Shown here: one piece after another, positions 8,655 to 17,554 of the stretch | How the letters are laid out: every line of letters starts with the position of its first letter | Position numbering within the stretch: position 1 is the stretch's first letter | NCBI GenBank assembly: GCA_964625335.1 | Contig: CAZVBE010000012.1 | Coordinates: 1-60,374, forward strand | DNA from: CAZGUG01 sp964625335 | GTDB taxonomy: Bacteria > Bacillota > Clostridia > Ch29 | Direction of reading: 5' to 3' | DNA length: 60,374 bases | The notes under the pieces: model-generated | Database searches by the model: none | What the model saw: only the letters and a program-made list of their open reading frames with translations | Told to the model about the DNA's origin: nothing | Translations under genes and position numbers: made by a program

Positions 8655-8861
8655 CTATTTTTCTGCAAAGTATTCGTTTAAATCCTTCAACAGGTTATCC
8701 GGGTTGATACCGTGTACTGCACTGGCCTCCTCGATGCTTTCACCCGAAGAAGCGGGGCATCCTATACAGTGCATTCCATGCTTCATAAATATAGAAGCGG
8801 TTGCCCTGTCCAGCATAAGCACCTCAGCGATGGTCATATCCTTTGTTACCTTTTCCGACAT
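8655..8861 (-). CDS. DUF1858 domain protein
   Basis: Small protein of 68 residues that is entirely one DUF1858 domain, a family often found near or fused to hybrid-cluster proteins. ATG 8861 is preceded by a perfect AAGGAGG. The CxxC of HCIGCPAS is the family's putative redox disulfide, in the usual context of an N-terminal TIAEVL helix and a C-terminal NPDNLLKDLNEYF helix. The role is inferred to be a small redox or metal-linked adaptor; no partner enzyme is adjacent. It follows dnaB after a ~185-base gap rich in DnaA boxes and ends at a terminator. Confidence 0.85.
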   Translation of the reverse strand: MSEKVTKDMTIAEVLMLDRATASIFMKHGMHCIGCPASSGESIEEASAVHGINPDNLLKDLNEYFAEK

Positions 8862-8966
8862 TTTTATTACCTCCTTTTCAGTATATAGCATTGCCAATAT
8901 TAATTATATTACTACCCTCCAAAGCCTTTAACAAACAAATTCCCGCTGTCCTTTTTCGAGTTTTTA

Positions 8967-9027
8967 TTATCAACAATTTGGGTATAACTATTAACACTTA
9001 TCCACAGCGTCCACAGAGATATACACA
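8967..9027. promoter_or_regulatory. DnaA-box cluster between dnaB and the DUF1858 gene
   Basis: A perfect DnaA box TTATCCACA lies at 8998-9006, with near matches TTATCAACA at 8967-8975 and ATATACACA at 9019-9027. A further TCCACA follows the perfect box. The gap carries no gene. It may be a DnaA-controlled promoter or a titration site; see findings. Confidence 0.6.
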
Positions 9028-9046
9028 AACAAACATTCCTATTTCG

Positions 9047-10381
9047 CTATTCTTCCTTATATTTCGCCATATCTGCAAACTTTGTAAATTTATCCAACCA
9101 AACCAGTTCCACGGTACCGGTTGGCCCATTCCTTTGTTTTGCCAGTATAATCTCTGCTATACCTTTCTTTTCGGTATCGGGATGGTAGTATTCATCTCTG
9201 TATATGAACATAACCACGTCTGCGTCCTGCTCTATTGCCCCCGACTCCCTTAAATCAGACAACATCGGTTTGTGCTCCGAGCGCATCTCAGGGGCCCTGC
9301 TAAGCTGTGACATGGCTAATACCGGGCAGTCCATTTCTCTGGCCAGGGCTTTAAGGGATCTGGATATTTCGGATATCTCCTGCTGCCTGCTTTCTGCTCT
9401 GCCGCTTCCCTGCATTAATTGCAGGTAGTCAATCAGTATTAACTCCAGGCCCTTTTCAAGCTTTAACCTTCTGCATTTGGACCTCATTTCGGCAACCGTT
9501 ATTCCCGGAGTATCGTCTATGTATATATTGGCCGAGGAAAGTCTGTTAACCACCCTTGCCAGCTTGGGCCAGTCATCCTCCGCAAGGTTTCCGGTCCTCA
9601 TTTTATGGCTGTCAATATTGGCCTCGGCGCAAATCATGCGGCTTACCAACTGGTCCCTCGACATCTCCAGACTGAAAATAGCAACCGGAACCTGCTCAAT
9701 AAGGGCGGCATGCTGGGCAATGTTCAGCGCCAGGGAAGTTTTCCCCATCGAAGGTCTTGCTGCCACCAATATCAGATCGCTCTTTTGCAGACCCGAGGTC
9801 TTGTTATCTATATCATTAAATCCCGTAGGCACACCGGTTGTTTTACCTTTGTTATTATACAGCTCTTCTATCTTGTTAAAGCTGGATACCAGCACCTCCT
9901 TCAGGGGTACAAAGCCTTTGAAGGTCCTTCTCTGAGAAATGTCGAATATGCCTTTTTCTGCATATTCAATAATTTCTGCTGCGCCTTCCGCCGCCTCGAA
10001 GCTTTTACCGGATATTTCCCCGCAGGTCCTTATCAGTTTCCTGAGCAGAGATTTCTCGTATATGATTTTTGCATAATGGGCTACGTTGGCTATTGTGGGA
10101 ACGCTGGAGGACAAATCGGTCAGGAAAGCCATGCCTCCAATGGCATCAAGGGTATCTTTTTGCCTCAGCTGTTCCGAAAGGGTCACAAGGTCCACCGGCT
10201 CTCCCCTTTCAAAAAGCTCAACGGCAGCCTCATAAACAGCCCTGTGGCTGTCCTTATAAAAATCTTCCGGGTTGATAAACTCGGATGCGGATATAAAAGC
10301 TTCCCTGTCAAGCAGCACAGCCCCCAACACTGCCTGTTCGGCTTCAATGCTGTGGGGAGGTATTTTACCTATGGCGTGCAT
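9047..10381 (-). CDS. dnaB: replicative DNA helicase
   Basis: Hexameric 5'-to-3' helicase at the replication fork, loaded by DnaD/DnaI (1104-3129). The start is ATG 10381, preceded by AGGTGGTGG. It has 444 residues, normal for DnaB. The N-terminal helical domain begins PPHSIEAEQAVLGAVLLD. The RecA-like domain has Walker A ARPSMGKTSLALN, Walker B ELILIDYLQLM, the Q-containing motif AMSQLSRAPE and the R-finger region GPTGTVEL near the C-terminus. The lonC stop is 17 bases upstream, so it is probably the last part of the rplI-lonC-dnaB run. This corresponds to the gene called dnaC in Bacillus. Confidence 0.97.
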   Translation of the reverse strand: MHAIGKIPPHSIEAEQAVLGAVLLDREAFISASEFINPEDFYKDSHRAVYEAAVELFERGEPVDLVTLSEQLRQKDTLDAIGGMAFLTDLSSSVPTIANVAHYAKIIYEKSLLRKLIRTCGEISGKSFEAAEGAAEIIEYAEKGIFDISQRRTFKGFVPLKEVLVSSFNKIEELYNNKGKTTGVPTGFNDIDNKTSGLQKSDLILVAARPSMGKTSLALNIAQHAALIEQVPVAIFSLEMSRDQLVSRMICAEANIDSHKMRTGNLAEDDWPKLARVVNRLSSANIYIDDTPGITVAEMRSKCRRLKLEKGLELILIDYLQLMQGSGRAESRQQEISEISRSLKALAREMDCPVLAMSQLSRAPEMRSEHKPMLSDLRESGAIEQDADVVMFIYRDEYYHPDTEKKGIAEIILAKQRNGPTGTVELVWLDKFTKFADMAKYKEE

Positions 10382-10397
10382 TTTAACCACCACCTAT

Positions 10398-12305
10398 TCA
10401 TTCGGAAAACAGTATTTCCAGAACCTCCTCAGCCCTTTGGACGCCATAAACTTCGATCCCTTTAAGGTCTGAAGGTACTTCCTTGAGATTTTCTGAGGGT
10501 ATAATAACTGCGGACATATCATTCTGTTTTGCTCCATATATCTTCTCTATGATTCCACCCACCGGCTTAACTTCGCCCTGTATGGAAATCTCACCGGTTA
10601 CAGCAATGTCCTGTCTGACCGGTTTGTGTTTGATAGCGCTGGCTACGGCAGCCAGTATTGCGGTCCCGGCCGAGGGTCCGTCAACCCTTCCCCCTCCGAT
10701 ACAATTTACATGTATATCATAGTTGCCGGCAATTTCTCCGGAAATTTTTCTTATAACCGCCGCAGCATTGAACACCGAATCCTTCGTCATTGACCCGGCG
10801 GTATCGTTAATCCTGATGGCGCCTTCTCCCTTCTTCAGGGCAGCAAAGGCAATCGCTTCAATTTCAAGGAGCGAGCCAATATAACCGCTAACCCCTAATG
10901 CCAACACCCGGCCAACCCGGGAATGAATTTTGTCGGCAATCCTTACACAGGGTATCAATCGGCTGTTCTGTATTACGGTATATACATCATTACGGCTTAT
11001 ATATACCCTGTCGGGAGCACAGCCCTGATTAGTAATTGCTATATTATACGCATCCGCCAAAATATTTACAGCCTTCCGCCCCTCTATTGTATACTGGCTG
11101 ATTATCTCTGCGCAACCCTTTTCCATCTTAACCCCCAGTTTATTAACCGCATTATAAATAATAATTACTATATCTGCCGGGGTTAATGGCTCAAAGAAAA
11201 CCTCGGTACACCTTGAACGGAAAGCGGGGTTTATGCTGTCAGGCTGCCTGGTGGTTGCCCCTATCAGAATAAAATCCGCCGGCGCTCCCTCTTCAAACAG
11301 CTTCTTTATATATAAAGGAGTATTTTGGTTTGATTCATCGTAATATATGGATTCAAAGCTTATCCTTTTGTCCTCCAGCACCTTTAACAGTTTGTTCTGC
11401 AATACCGAGTCCATTTCCCCTATTTCATCGATAAACAGTACTCCCCCATGGGCTTCGGTCACAAGGCCTATCTTGGGCTCGGGAATACCCGTCTCCGAAA
11501 GCTCCTTATTGCTTCCCTGGTATATGGGATCATGGACCGACCCCAGAAGGGGATTGGCGATTTCCCTGGCATCCCATCTCATCGTGGTTCCGTCAACTTC
11601 AATAAAATTGGAATCTCCGGCAAAGGGAGAATACTCCTTTGTCTGAGCCTCCTTAAGAGCCAGCCGGGCAGCTGAGGTTTTGCCAACACCGGGAGGGCCA
11701 TATATCAACACATGCTGGGGGTAGGGTGATCCAATCTTTGCAAGCAGGGCTTTGATAGCCCGCTGCTGGCCTATTATCTCATCAATGGATGAAGGCCTTA
11801 GCACTTCCATAATTGACTTGCCAAGACTCCTTTTTTCCAGCTTCTCAAGCTGGGCGTATTTTTTAAGGGTGGATGGGTTCTCGGGTCCGGAGTGTTTTTT
11901 GAGTATCGCAAGCTTCAGTTCTTCCACATACTGGTCCTGGTGCTCCTGAATCCTGTCTTTGAGTTCCTTGTTTATTTTCTCCTTGACTACCCTTTCGGCC
12001 AGCATGTCGGTAATTTGGGCCCGCAACTCCTTGAGCACTGCCTGGTATTCCTTTGGCCCTGGAGGACAAACCTCCGAACCGAAAACCAGCCTTTGCAAAG
12101 CATAAATCCTCAGGGAAATATCCTCCCCCTGTAAAAGCTCTTCAAGCTCAAGTTTCCTGACCTTTTCATTGAAGGCCTTTCTTCCCATGCTGTCCAACAG
12201 CATTTCGTTCAGTACCCCAACCTGCCTGTCGAGCATTTTCCTGCTTTGTTTATGCTTTTTGCCTTTTTCCCCTGCTATGTACTTTTCTGCTTTTTCCTCC
12301 ACCAT
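10398..12305 (-). CDS. lonC: Lon-family ATP-dependent protease, LonC type
   Basis: AAA+ serine protease of the LonB/LonC group, lacking the LonA substrate-binding N-domain. ATG 12305 (GGGG six bases upstream) gives 635 residues. Residues ~1-160 form a charged helical region. Walker A GPPGVGKT is at 203-210 and Walker B GVLFIDEIGE near 290. The C-terminal protease domain holds the catalytic dyad Ser545 (DGPSAG) and Lys588 (GGIIEKIYGA). Their spacing of 43 residues matches classical Lon. The family is typical of spore formers. It sits between rplI and dnaB with short gaps, so it is probably co-expressed with replication and ribosome genes. Substrates cannot be read from sequence. Confidence 0.92.
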   Translation of the reverse strand: MVEEKAEKYIAGEKGKKHKQSRKMLDRQVGVLNEMLLDSMGRKAFNEKVRKLELEELLQGEDISLRIYALQRLVFGSEVCPPGPKEYQAVLKELRAQITDMLAERVVKEKINKELKDRIQEHQDQYVEELKLAILKKHSGPENPSTLKKYAQLEKLEKRSLGKSIMEVLRPSSIDEIIGQQRAIKALLAKIGSPYPQHVLIYGPPGVGKTSAARLALKEAQTKEYSPFAGDSNFIEVDGTTMRWDAREIANPLLGSVHDPIYQGSNKELSETGIPEPKIGLVTEAHGGVLFIDEIGEMDSVLQNKLLKVLEDKRISFESIYYDESNQNTPLYIKKLFEEGAPADFILIGATTRQPDSINPAFRSRCTEVFFEPLTPADIVIIIYNAVNKLGVKMEKGCAEIISQYTIEGRKAVNILADAYNIAITNQGCAPDRVYISRNDVYTVIQNSRLIPCVRIADKIHSRVGRVLALGVSGYIGSLLEIEAIAFAALKKGEGAIRINDTAGSMTKDSVFNAAAVIRKISGEIAGNYDIHVNCIGGGRVDGPSAGTAILAAVASAIKHKPVRQDIAVTGEISIQGEVKPVGGIIEKIYGAKQNDMSAVIIPSENLKEVPSDLKGIEVYGVQRAEEVLEILFSE

Positions 12306-12320
12306 CAAGCGCCCCTTTTC

Positions 12321-12767
12321 TTATTCTGCACTTATTCCAACCGTCAACCGGGCTGTAACTTCCGGATATATCTTTATTTCCACTTCAAAGTCCCCTATGT
12401 TTTTTATTGGTTCCGGCATAACGATTTTTTTCTTGTCCACCGTTATTTTGTGCTGTTTTTCCAATGCTTCGGCTATATCCTTCCCGGTAACCGAACCGAA
12501 AAGCTTACCGTTTTCGCCGGCTTTCACCTTAAGCTCCACCTTAACATCCGAAATTCTCCGGGCCAGCCTTGTCGCCTTTTCCTTTTCGCTTTGTCTCTTT
12601 TGGAGCAGCCTGGCGGTTTGTTCCTTAATCTTTTTCTTGCCGCCCTCGGTAGCAAGTATGGCATAGCCCTTTGGCAGCAGGAAATTCCGCGCATACCCGT
12701 CGCTTACCTTTATTACTTCTCCTTCTTTACCCTGTCCCTTTACATCCCTTAACAGTATTACTTCCAT
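12321..12767 (-). CDS. rplI: 50S ribosomal protein L9
   Basis: Protein of the large ribosomal subunit near the L1 stalk. 148 residues, the normal length. The N-terminal domain MEVILLRDVKGQGKEGEVI is the hallmark of L9, followed by a long central helix rich in Lys/Glu and a C-terminal domain with GKLFGSVT. Its ATG overlaps the gdpP stop (TAATG), so translation is coupled. The gdpP-rplI-dnaB order is conserved near the origin of many Firmicutes. Confidence 0.97.
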   Translation of the reverse strand: MEVILLRDVKGQGKEGEVIKVSDGYARNFLLPKGYAILATEGGKKKIKEQTARLLQKRQSEKEKATRLARRISDVKVELKVKAGENGKLFGSVTGKDIAEALEKQHKITVDKKKIVMPEPIKNIGDFEVEIKIYPEVTARLTVGISAE

Positions 12768-14767
12768 TACACATCACCTTCCTCCATATATTGGTTTAAG
12801 GTATCCTCCAGCAGCTGCAGGGCTTTATCCATTTCCATTTCCCCGAGCTGCACACCCGCTACCGTTAAATGTCCTCCTCCTCCAAGCTTCTCCATAATAA
12901 GCTGTACGTTTATATCCCCCAGGGACCTGCCGCTAATGAATACGTTCTGCTCGTGCCTGCAAAGCACGAAGGCAGCCTTAACTCCCTGGATATCCAGAAG
13001 AGCGTCTGCCGCCTGGGCAGTAACCAGAAGGGGACTATTAATTCCCTCGGGACATATGGATATGGCAATAAACCCGTTTACCAACCGCGCATTCTTTACC
13101 GTTTCTGCCCTGGCAACAAAGGTATCCAGATCCTCCTGAAAAAGCTGCTTTACTTCGGTTGTATCCGCTCCCATACGTCGTAGGAATGAAGCTGCTTCGA
13201 AGGTTTTTACCCCGGTTTTATAGGAGAAATATTTAGTATCTATAACAATGCCGGCTAAAAGGGCTTCGGCCTCCATGGGACGAATTTTTATGCCTTCGCT
13301 TATATATTGAAGTATTTCTGTAACCAGTTCACAGGTTGAGGACGCATAGGTTTCCTGATAGACCAGAGTAGCCTCCTCAATGAACTCGGGGCTTCTCCTG
13401 TGATGGTCTATCACAACCAAATTGCCTGCCTTTTTTAATACTTCCGGACATGCCGAATAGCTGGGCCTGTGTGTATCAACTACTATTATCAGGGTTTCCC
13501 TGTCCACAGTATTCTGGGCTTGTGCACAATTTATAAAAAGGTCCGAGTATTCATCGTCTTGGGTAATGCGGGAATACATGGCGTCTATTGAAGGGTTAAT
13601 CCCGTTTATTATTATCTTTGCAGTTTTCCCCAGCGACTTGACCCCCCTGTACATTCCCACTGCGGCTCCGAGACAGTCAGGGTCAGCGAACCGGTGGGTC
13701 ATAATCAATACGCTGCCGCTTTGTGATATAAGCTGCCTCAGGGCATGGGCTATTACGCGGGATTTGAGTTTGGTTTTCTTTTCGACTTCCCTGGTCCTTC
13801 CTCCGTAAAAATAAAGCCTGTCCCCTTCCTTAACAACAGCCTGATCTCCTCCCCTGCCCTGGGCCAAATCCATTGCAGCATTTGCAAACTGTTCCAGCCC
13901 GGCAGGGTCATCGCCGTCTACCCCGACCCCTATGCTTAAGGTCGGTGGCACAGAATTTCCCACATTTATATCCCTTATGTCGTCAAGTATATCAAACTTT
14001 CTTTCCTGCAGCGCCAAAAGCAGTTCCTTTTCAAAAACAACTATGTATTTGTTGTCGTCATACTTACGCATGCATCCCTTTATACCGTCCGCCCATTTAT
14101 TAAGTCTTTTGTCTATTTCAGCTATCAATAAAGGTCTGCTTTCTGCCTCTGTGGCTTGTATAATTTCATCAAAACTATCCACCTGTATCAGGGCAACAAC
14201 CGGACTTTTTTTGTGCATTTCCTGCCTGGCCGTCACGCAATCGGTTATGTCAATAAAATATACCATTCCGATTTTCCTTTTGCGGCCTTTAACGCCTGCT
14301 GTCTCTACTATATTACAGACAACCCTGTAATGTCTATCTGCATTTGTTACCTGAATTTCCATGTCCTTTTTATCCTGCATTATCAAACCTGTATCGATTT
14401 CCTCCAAATGTTCCTCTATATTGCTGCCCAATATGTCGCCTGTCTGTATCATGTCGGCAAACCTGGAATTGTACCAGACAATGTTTCCCCTTTCATCTAT
14501 AACTGCCATGGGCAGGGGCAGCCGTATAAGGGTACTGCTTAGGGCGTTATCTATATCAAAGGATAAATTCTCCACATATTGTGTAAGCTGAATCTTTTTG
14601 CTGTGGGTTGTGGACCGGCTGTAGTATACAAGATATATTAGCAGAAGAATCCCTGTGAAGCCAAGGGATTTATTATAGTACATCAATGACAGTGCCAGAA
14701 TGAGAACACTCCACAAATATATGGCTGTATTAGGGTTCACAAGTCTGATGAAGCTTTTGTTTTTCAT
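12767..14767 (-). CDS. gdpP: cyclic-di-AMP phosphodiesterase GdpP (DHH/DHHA1 family)
   Basis: Membrane enzyme that hydrolyses the second messenger c-di-AMP to pApA, affecting potassium balance and wall stress. It has 666 residues. Two membrane helices lie at ~14-50, a PAS domain at ~80-160 and a degenerate GGDEF domain at ~190-310, without a GGDEF motif. The DHH domain has metal ligands in THRFADPD (357-364), D431 (VDTHR) and DHH at 454-456. The DHHA1 part near the end has GGGGHLTVAG. All catalytic positions look intact. It lies between yybS and rplI, as in Bacillus (yybT). Confidence 0.95.
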   Translation of the reverse strand: MKNKSFIRLVNPNTAIYLWSVLILALSLMYYNKSLGFTGILLLIYLVYYSRSTTHSKKIQLTQYVENLSFDIDNALSSTLIRLPLPMAVIDERGNIVWYNSRFADMIQTGDILGSNIEEHLEEIDTGLIMQDKKDMEIQVTNADRHYRVVCNIVETAGVKGRKRKIGMVYFIDITDCVTARQEMHKKSPVVALIQVDSFDEIIQATEAESRPLLIAEIDKRLNKWADGIKGCMRKYDDNKYIVVFEKELLLALQERKFDILDDIRDINVGNSVPPTLSIGVGVDGDDPAGLEQFANAAMDLAQGRGGDQAVVKEGDRLYFYGGRTREVEKKTKLKSRVIAHALRQLISQSGSVLIMTHRFADPDCLGAAVGMYRGVKSLGKTAKIIINGINPSIDAMYSRITQDDEYSDLFINCAQAQNTVDRETLIIVVDTHRPSYSACPEVLKKAGNLVVIDHHRRSPEFIEEATLVYQETYASSTCELVTEILQYISEGIKIRPMEAEALLAGIVIDTKYFSYKTGVKTFEAASFLRRMGADTTEVKQLFQEDLDTFVARAETVKNARLVNGFIAISICPEGINSPLLVTAQAADALLDIQGVKAAFVLCRHEQNVFISGRSLGDINVQLIMEKLGGGGHLTVAGVQLGEMEMDKALQLLEDTLNQYMEEGDV

Positions 14768-14792
14768 CCAACTATACCTCCGGATATTTCAT

Positions 14793-15749
14793 TCAACTGC
14801 CGGTGCCCTGGGAAAATCTTTTCCTAAAATCAAACAAAACATCCAACAACCCGGCAAACACCGCCGTTATTGACAGGAACTGGTTGATCAGAACAAAGAC
14901 TATAATTAGTATTTTAATAAGTTTATTTAAGCCTTTGCGCGTTAAATAATAATATATCACGGAAACCCCCTGGACCAGGAATATCATTTGAAAGAGCACC
15001 AAAATATTTCCCAGTATAATGTCGGTTCTGCCCAGCCCAAGATATCCGCCTGCCAGTGTCAGCCCTACCAGTACAAGAAAGCCTATGGCCAGGTTGTTAG
15101 GAGCCCGCCATTCGCCAAAGGGCGGAAGGGCTTCCATATGAAGGCCAAGCCTTTTTAACACAATTCTGGCCACCGTGTAGTTAAGGTAGGAATCCAGCAG
15201 CGATGCGAGGATTAGCAGGGCCGGCAGCGTAACCCTCATAAGTTCGAAGGAAGATAAAAGCATATCCCCCATATCGTCAGCCACATCCATACCAATATCC
15301 CTGTAAAACTCCAGCGAGAGTTCAAGGCCCCTCTTCATGGCCTCAAGCTGTATTTCGAGGGGATTGATTCCCATAATCCAGGTTATAGCATATACCAGAA
15401 TCATTTTGGATAACAATGAAGCAACAGCGGTAACAGTAAGTATCTTTCCCGCCGAATAGCCTTTATGTACTCCATAACCTATTGCCAGGCCCAATGCGCC
15501 AAAAGCAAATATTACGTAAGCTGCATAGAATGGCTCGGAAACCATTCCAACAATCAACCCTGAGGCTATGGTGGAATAAACGCCGTACTTTATGCCATAC
15601 CTTTTGACCACAACAATAACAGGAACCGGCCAAACCAAGGACGCAAGGGATAAAATCGGAACAAACAGCCCGATAATTGCTATAATAACCGATAATGCCG
15701 TTGCCAGGGCTGTATTTGCCAAAGCCCTAACATTGCTATCCTTCTCCAT
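14793..15749 (-). CDS. yybS: YybS family (DUF2232) membrane protein
   Basis: 318-residue integral membrane protein with about eight hydrophobic segments, resembling the S-component fold of ECF transporters. The family's precise function is unknown. The segment LASLVWPVPVIVVVKRYG near residue 40 and the Leu/Gly-rich helices match DUF2232. Its position directly upstream of gdpP matches the yybS-yybT-rplI order of Bacillus. Short gaps suggest one transcript. Confidence 0.85.
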   Translation of the reverse strand: MEKDSNVRALANTALATALSVIIAIIGLFVPILSLASLVWPVPVIVVVKRYGIKYGVYSTIASGLIVGMVSEPFYAAYVIFAFGALGLAIGYGVHKGYSAGKILTVTAVASLLSKMILVYAITWIMGINPLEIQLEAMKRGLELSLEFYRDIGMDVADDMGDMLLSSFELMRVTLPALLILASLLDSYLNYTVARIVLKRLGLHMEALPPFGEWRAPNNLAIGFLVLVGLTLAGGYLGLGRTDIILGNILVLFQMIFLVQGVSVIYYYLTRKGLNKLIKILIIVFVLINQFLSITAVFAGLLDVLFDFRKRFSQGTGS

Positions 15750-15758
15750 CTGTCACCC

Positions 15759-16085
15759 CTACTCTCTGTTTCTATTCATGTATCGCGCCAATTCCGACAG
15801 GTCTCCGTACCATTTCTCTACCTCGTGCTGTTCAGTAACCCCCAGCTTAATTTTACTATGTATCTTCATGTCTATAGCTGCAAAGGTTATACCCATACGC
15901 CGCCCAAGCAGGTACGCAACCAATATTATATTGGCAATAACATCGGTAACAGCCTCCTGACTTCCCCGGCTTCCCTTCAGCATTAACTGATAAAAGGATG
16001 CTATCCCTGAAAGCATTTCGCACTTGAGCCATTCAATAAGCCTCATATTTCTCGTTATATCCAATTTATCCCCTGAAGATGTCAA
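15759..16085 (-). CDS. MazG-like family protein
   Basis: Small all-alpha protein related to MazG-type nucleotide pyrophosphohydrolases. I choose TTG 16085 (GGGGGG five to eight bases upstream) giving 108 residues; the frame stays open upstream to 16163 without a better SD. The core runs LIEWLKCEMLSGIASFYQLM...VTDVIANIILVAYLLGRRMGITFAAIDMKI. The acidic metal ligands of true MazG (ExxE...ExxD) are only partly recognisable, so activity is uncertain. It is the first gene of the run that leads to yybS and gdpP. Confidence 0.75.
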   Translation of the reverse strand: MTSSGDKLDITRNMRLIEWLKCEMLSGIASFYQLMLKGSRGSQEAVTDVIANIILVAYLLGRRMGITFAAIDMKIHSKIKLGVTEQHEVEKWYGDLSELARYMNRNRE

Positions 16086-16210
16086 ATCCTGCTCCCCCCT
16101 TACACTATCACAACAATAAAATCGCTGTTTTCCTATCATTATATTATAACTTAAATTTGCCAAACAATTTGTAGAATAATAGACTGCACAGCATCACTTT
16201 TCCACCGGGT

Positions 16211-16237
16211 AACAAAAAGAGAGCATATAGCTCTCTT
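16211..16237 (-). terminator. intrinsic terminator after rpsR
   Basis: Stem AAGAGAGC/GCTCTCTT (16217-16224 and 16230-16237) with a five-base loop and a T-run on the minus strand. It overlaps the rpsR stop codon and ends the rpsF-ssb-rpsR operon. Confidence 0.85.
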
Positions 16238-16463
16238 ATTCGGCGGTAAAGGGTAACAGCGCAATGTTCCTGGCTCTCTTTATCGCTATTGTAAGCTGCC
16301 GTTGATGTCTGGCACAGTTTCCGCTTATCCTTCTGGGGATTATCTTTCCCCTCTCTGTAATAAATTTTCGGAGCTTGCTTACATCTTTATAATCAATTTT
16401 GGTTATGCCGTCAATACAGAAATTACATACCCGTTTTCTCCCTTTCCGGGTTTTACGTCTCAC
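16236..16463 (-). CDS. rpsR: 30S ribosomal protein S18
   Basis: Small-subunit protein that binds next to S6. 75 residues from GTG 16463, with AAAGGAGGG upstream. It carries the typical YKDVSKLRKFITERGKIIPRRISGNCARHQRQLTIAIKRAR core (written here as continuous family landmarks only: DVSKLRKFI, GKIIPRRI, HQRQL). An N-terminal CNFC pair follows the basic leader. It is the last gene of rpsF-ssb-rpsR, the universal order. Confidence 0.97.
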   Translation of the reverse strand: MRRKTRKGRKRVCNFCIDGITKIDYKDVSKLRKFITERGKIIPRRISGNCARHQRQLTIAIKRARNIALLPFTAE

Positions 16464-16479
16464 AAATATCCCTCCTTTG

Positions 16480-16938
16480 CTAGAACGGCAAATCTGAATC
16501 CTCTTCTATCGGAAAGAATTCATCATCAGAGTCGAACTCGTCTTTGCTGTATTCTTTATTGTTACTGCTGTTGCTACTGCTATTGTTCCCGCTGTTGTTA
16601 CCGCCTCCACCGGAGCCGGTTCCTCTGTCAAGGAAATTCACCTCGTCAGCTACCACTTCGGTTTTATATCTCCTTTGGCCGGTGTCATCCTCCCAGCTTC
16701 TGCTCTGTATCCTGCCAGCCACCGACACCAATCTGCCCTTTCCCAGATAATTGGCGCAAAGCTCGGCAAGTTTTCTCCAGGTAACAATAGATATAAAATC
16801 CGCTTCTCTTTCACCCTGCCTGTTTTTATAATTTCTATCCACAGCCAGGGTAAAGGTAGCAACCGGCGTGCCCGATCCCGGCACAAACCGCAACTCAGGG
16901 TCTCTTGTAAGCCTTCCAACAAGACATACTTTATTCAT
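16480..16938 (-). CDS. ssb: single-stranded DNA-binding protein
   Basis: Coats single-stranded DNA during replication, recombination and repair. About 152 residues from ATG 16938; an in-frame TTG lies one codon earlier. The OB fold covers residues ~1-105 (MNKVCLVGRLTRDPELR...EFVNFLD-type end, here EVNFLDRG). A flexible Gly/Ser/Asn-rich linker follows at ~108-130, then an acidic tail ending EEDSDLPF, the interaction tip for partner proteins. It lies between rpsF and rpsR. Confidence 0.97.
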   Translation of the reverse strand: MNKVCLVGRLTRDPELRFVPGSGTPVATFTLAVDRNYKNRQGEREADFISIVTWRKLAELCANYLGKGRLVSVAGRIQSRSWEDDTGQRRYKTEVVADEVNFLDRGTGSGGGGNNSGNNSSSNSSNNKEYSKDEFDSDDEFFPIEEDSDLPF

Positions 16939-16959
16939 CAATTAAAACACCACCCTGAT

Positions 16960-17244
16960 TTATTCGTTTTCGTTGATAATCAAATGTCTTAAAACGCTTT
17001 CGCTGATTCTGAAAACCCTGACAAGCTCCTTGGGGACTTCCGGAGCGGATCTAAAGTTCATCTTTACATAGTATCCTTCGTTTTTCTTGTCGATTTCATA
17101 GGCAAGTTTCCTGGTGCCCCATTCATCAAGGGTTTCTATTTCACCAGCCTCTTCAATGATACCCTTTATTCTCTCAATATAGGATACCCTTGCCTCTTCA
17201 TCAAGTTCCGGATCAATAATAAAAAGCAGTTCATATTTGTTCAT
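16960..17244 (-). CDS. rpsF: 30S ribosomal protein S6
   Basis: Small-subunit protein, partner of S18. 94 residues from ATG 17244, with a perfect AAAAGGAGGTG seven bases upstream; the longer upstream frame has no SD. The hallmark start is MNKYELLFIIDPELDEEA and the RNA-contact region is WGTRKLAYEIDKKNEGYYV. First gene of rpsF-ssb-rpsR. Confidence 0.97.
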   Translation of the reverse strand: MNKYELLFIIDPELDEEARVSYIERIKGIIEEAGEIETLDEWGTRKLAYEIDKKNEGYYVKMNFRSAPEVPKELVRVFRISESVLRHLIINENE

Positions 17245-17346
17245 CGGTTCACCTCCTTTTGGACTAAACGGCTCCACTTAAGGTAGAGCAAGGATGTACT
17301 CTAGTATTCTACCACAAGGATTTTTTCAATGCAACAAAATTCATCT

Positions 17347-17541
17347 TTAGCCGGCGCCTGATTCCACTATCTTTTTAACCCTTTTCTCAAAGGTCTCCCG
17401 GGACATCAGGACCTGCCTTCCGCATTCAAGGCACTTTATCCTGATATCCATTCCTGTTCTCATAACCTCCCACCGGTCATTACCGCAGGGATGCTTTTTT
17501 TTCATCTGTACAACGTCGCCAAGCTCAATCTTCAGAGGCAT
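17347..17541 (-). CDS. DUF951 family protein
   Basis: 64 residues. Two cysteine pairs, HPCG near residue 18 and CLECG near residue 38, suggest a small zinc-ribbon fold. The landmark sequence KKKHPCGNDRWEVMRTGMD is characteristic of DUF951, which is almost always found between the MscS gene and rpsF in Firmicutes. Function unknown; nucleic-acid binding is a guess from the fold type. Confidence 0.88.
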   Translation of the reverse strand: MPLKIELGDVVQMKKKHPCGNDRWEVMRTGMDIRIKCLECGRQVLMSRETFEKRVKKIVESGAG

Positions 17542-17554
17542 AGGTTACCCTCCT

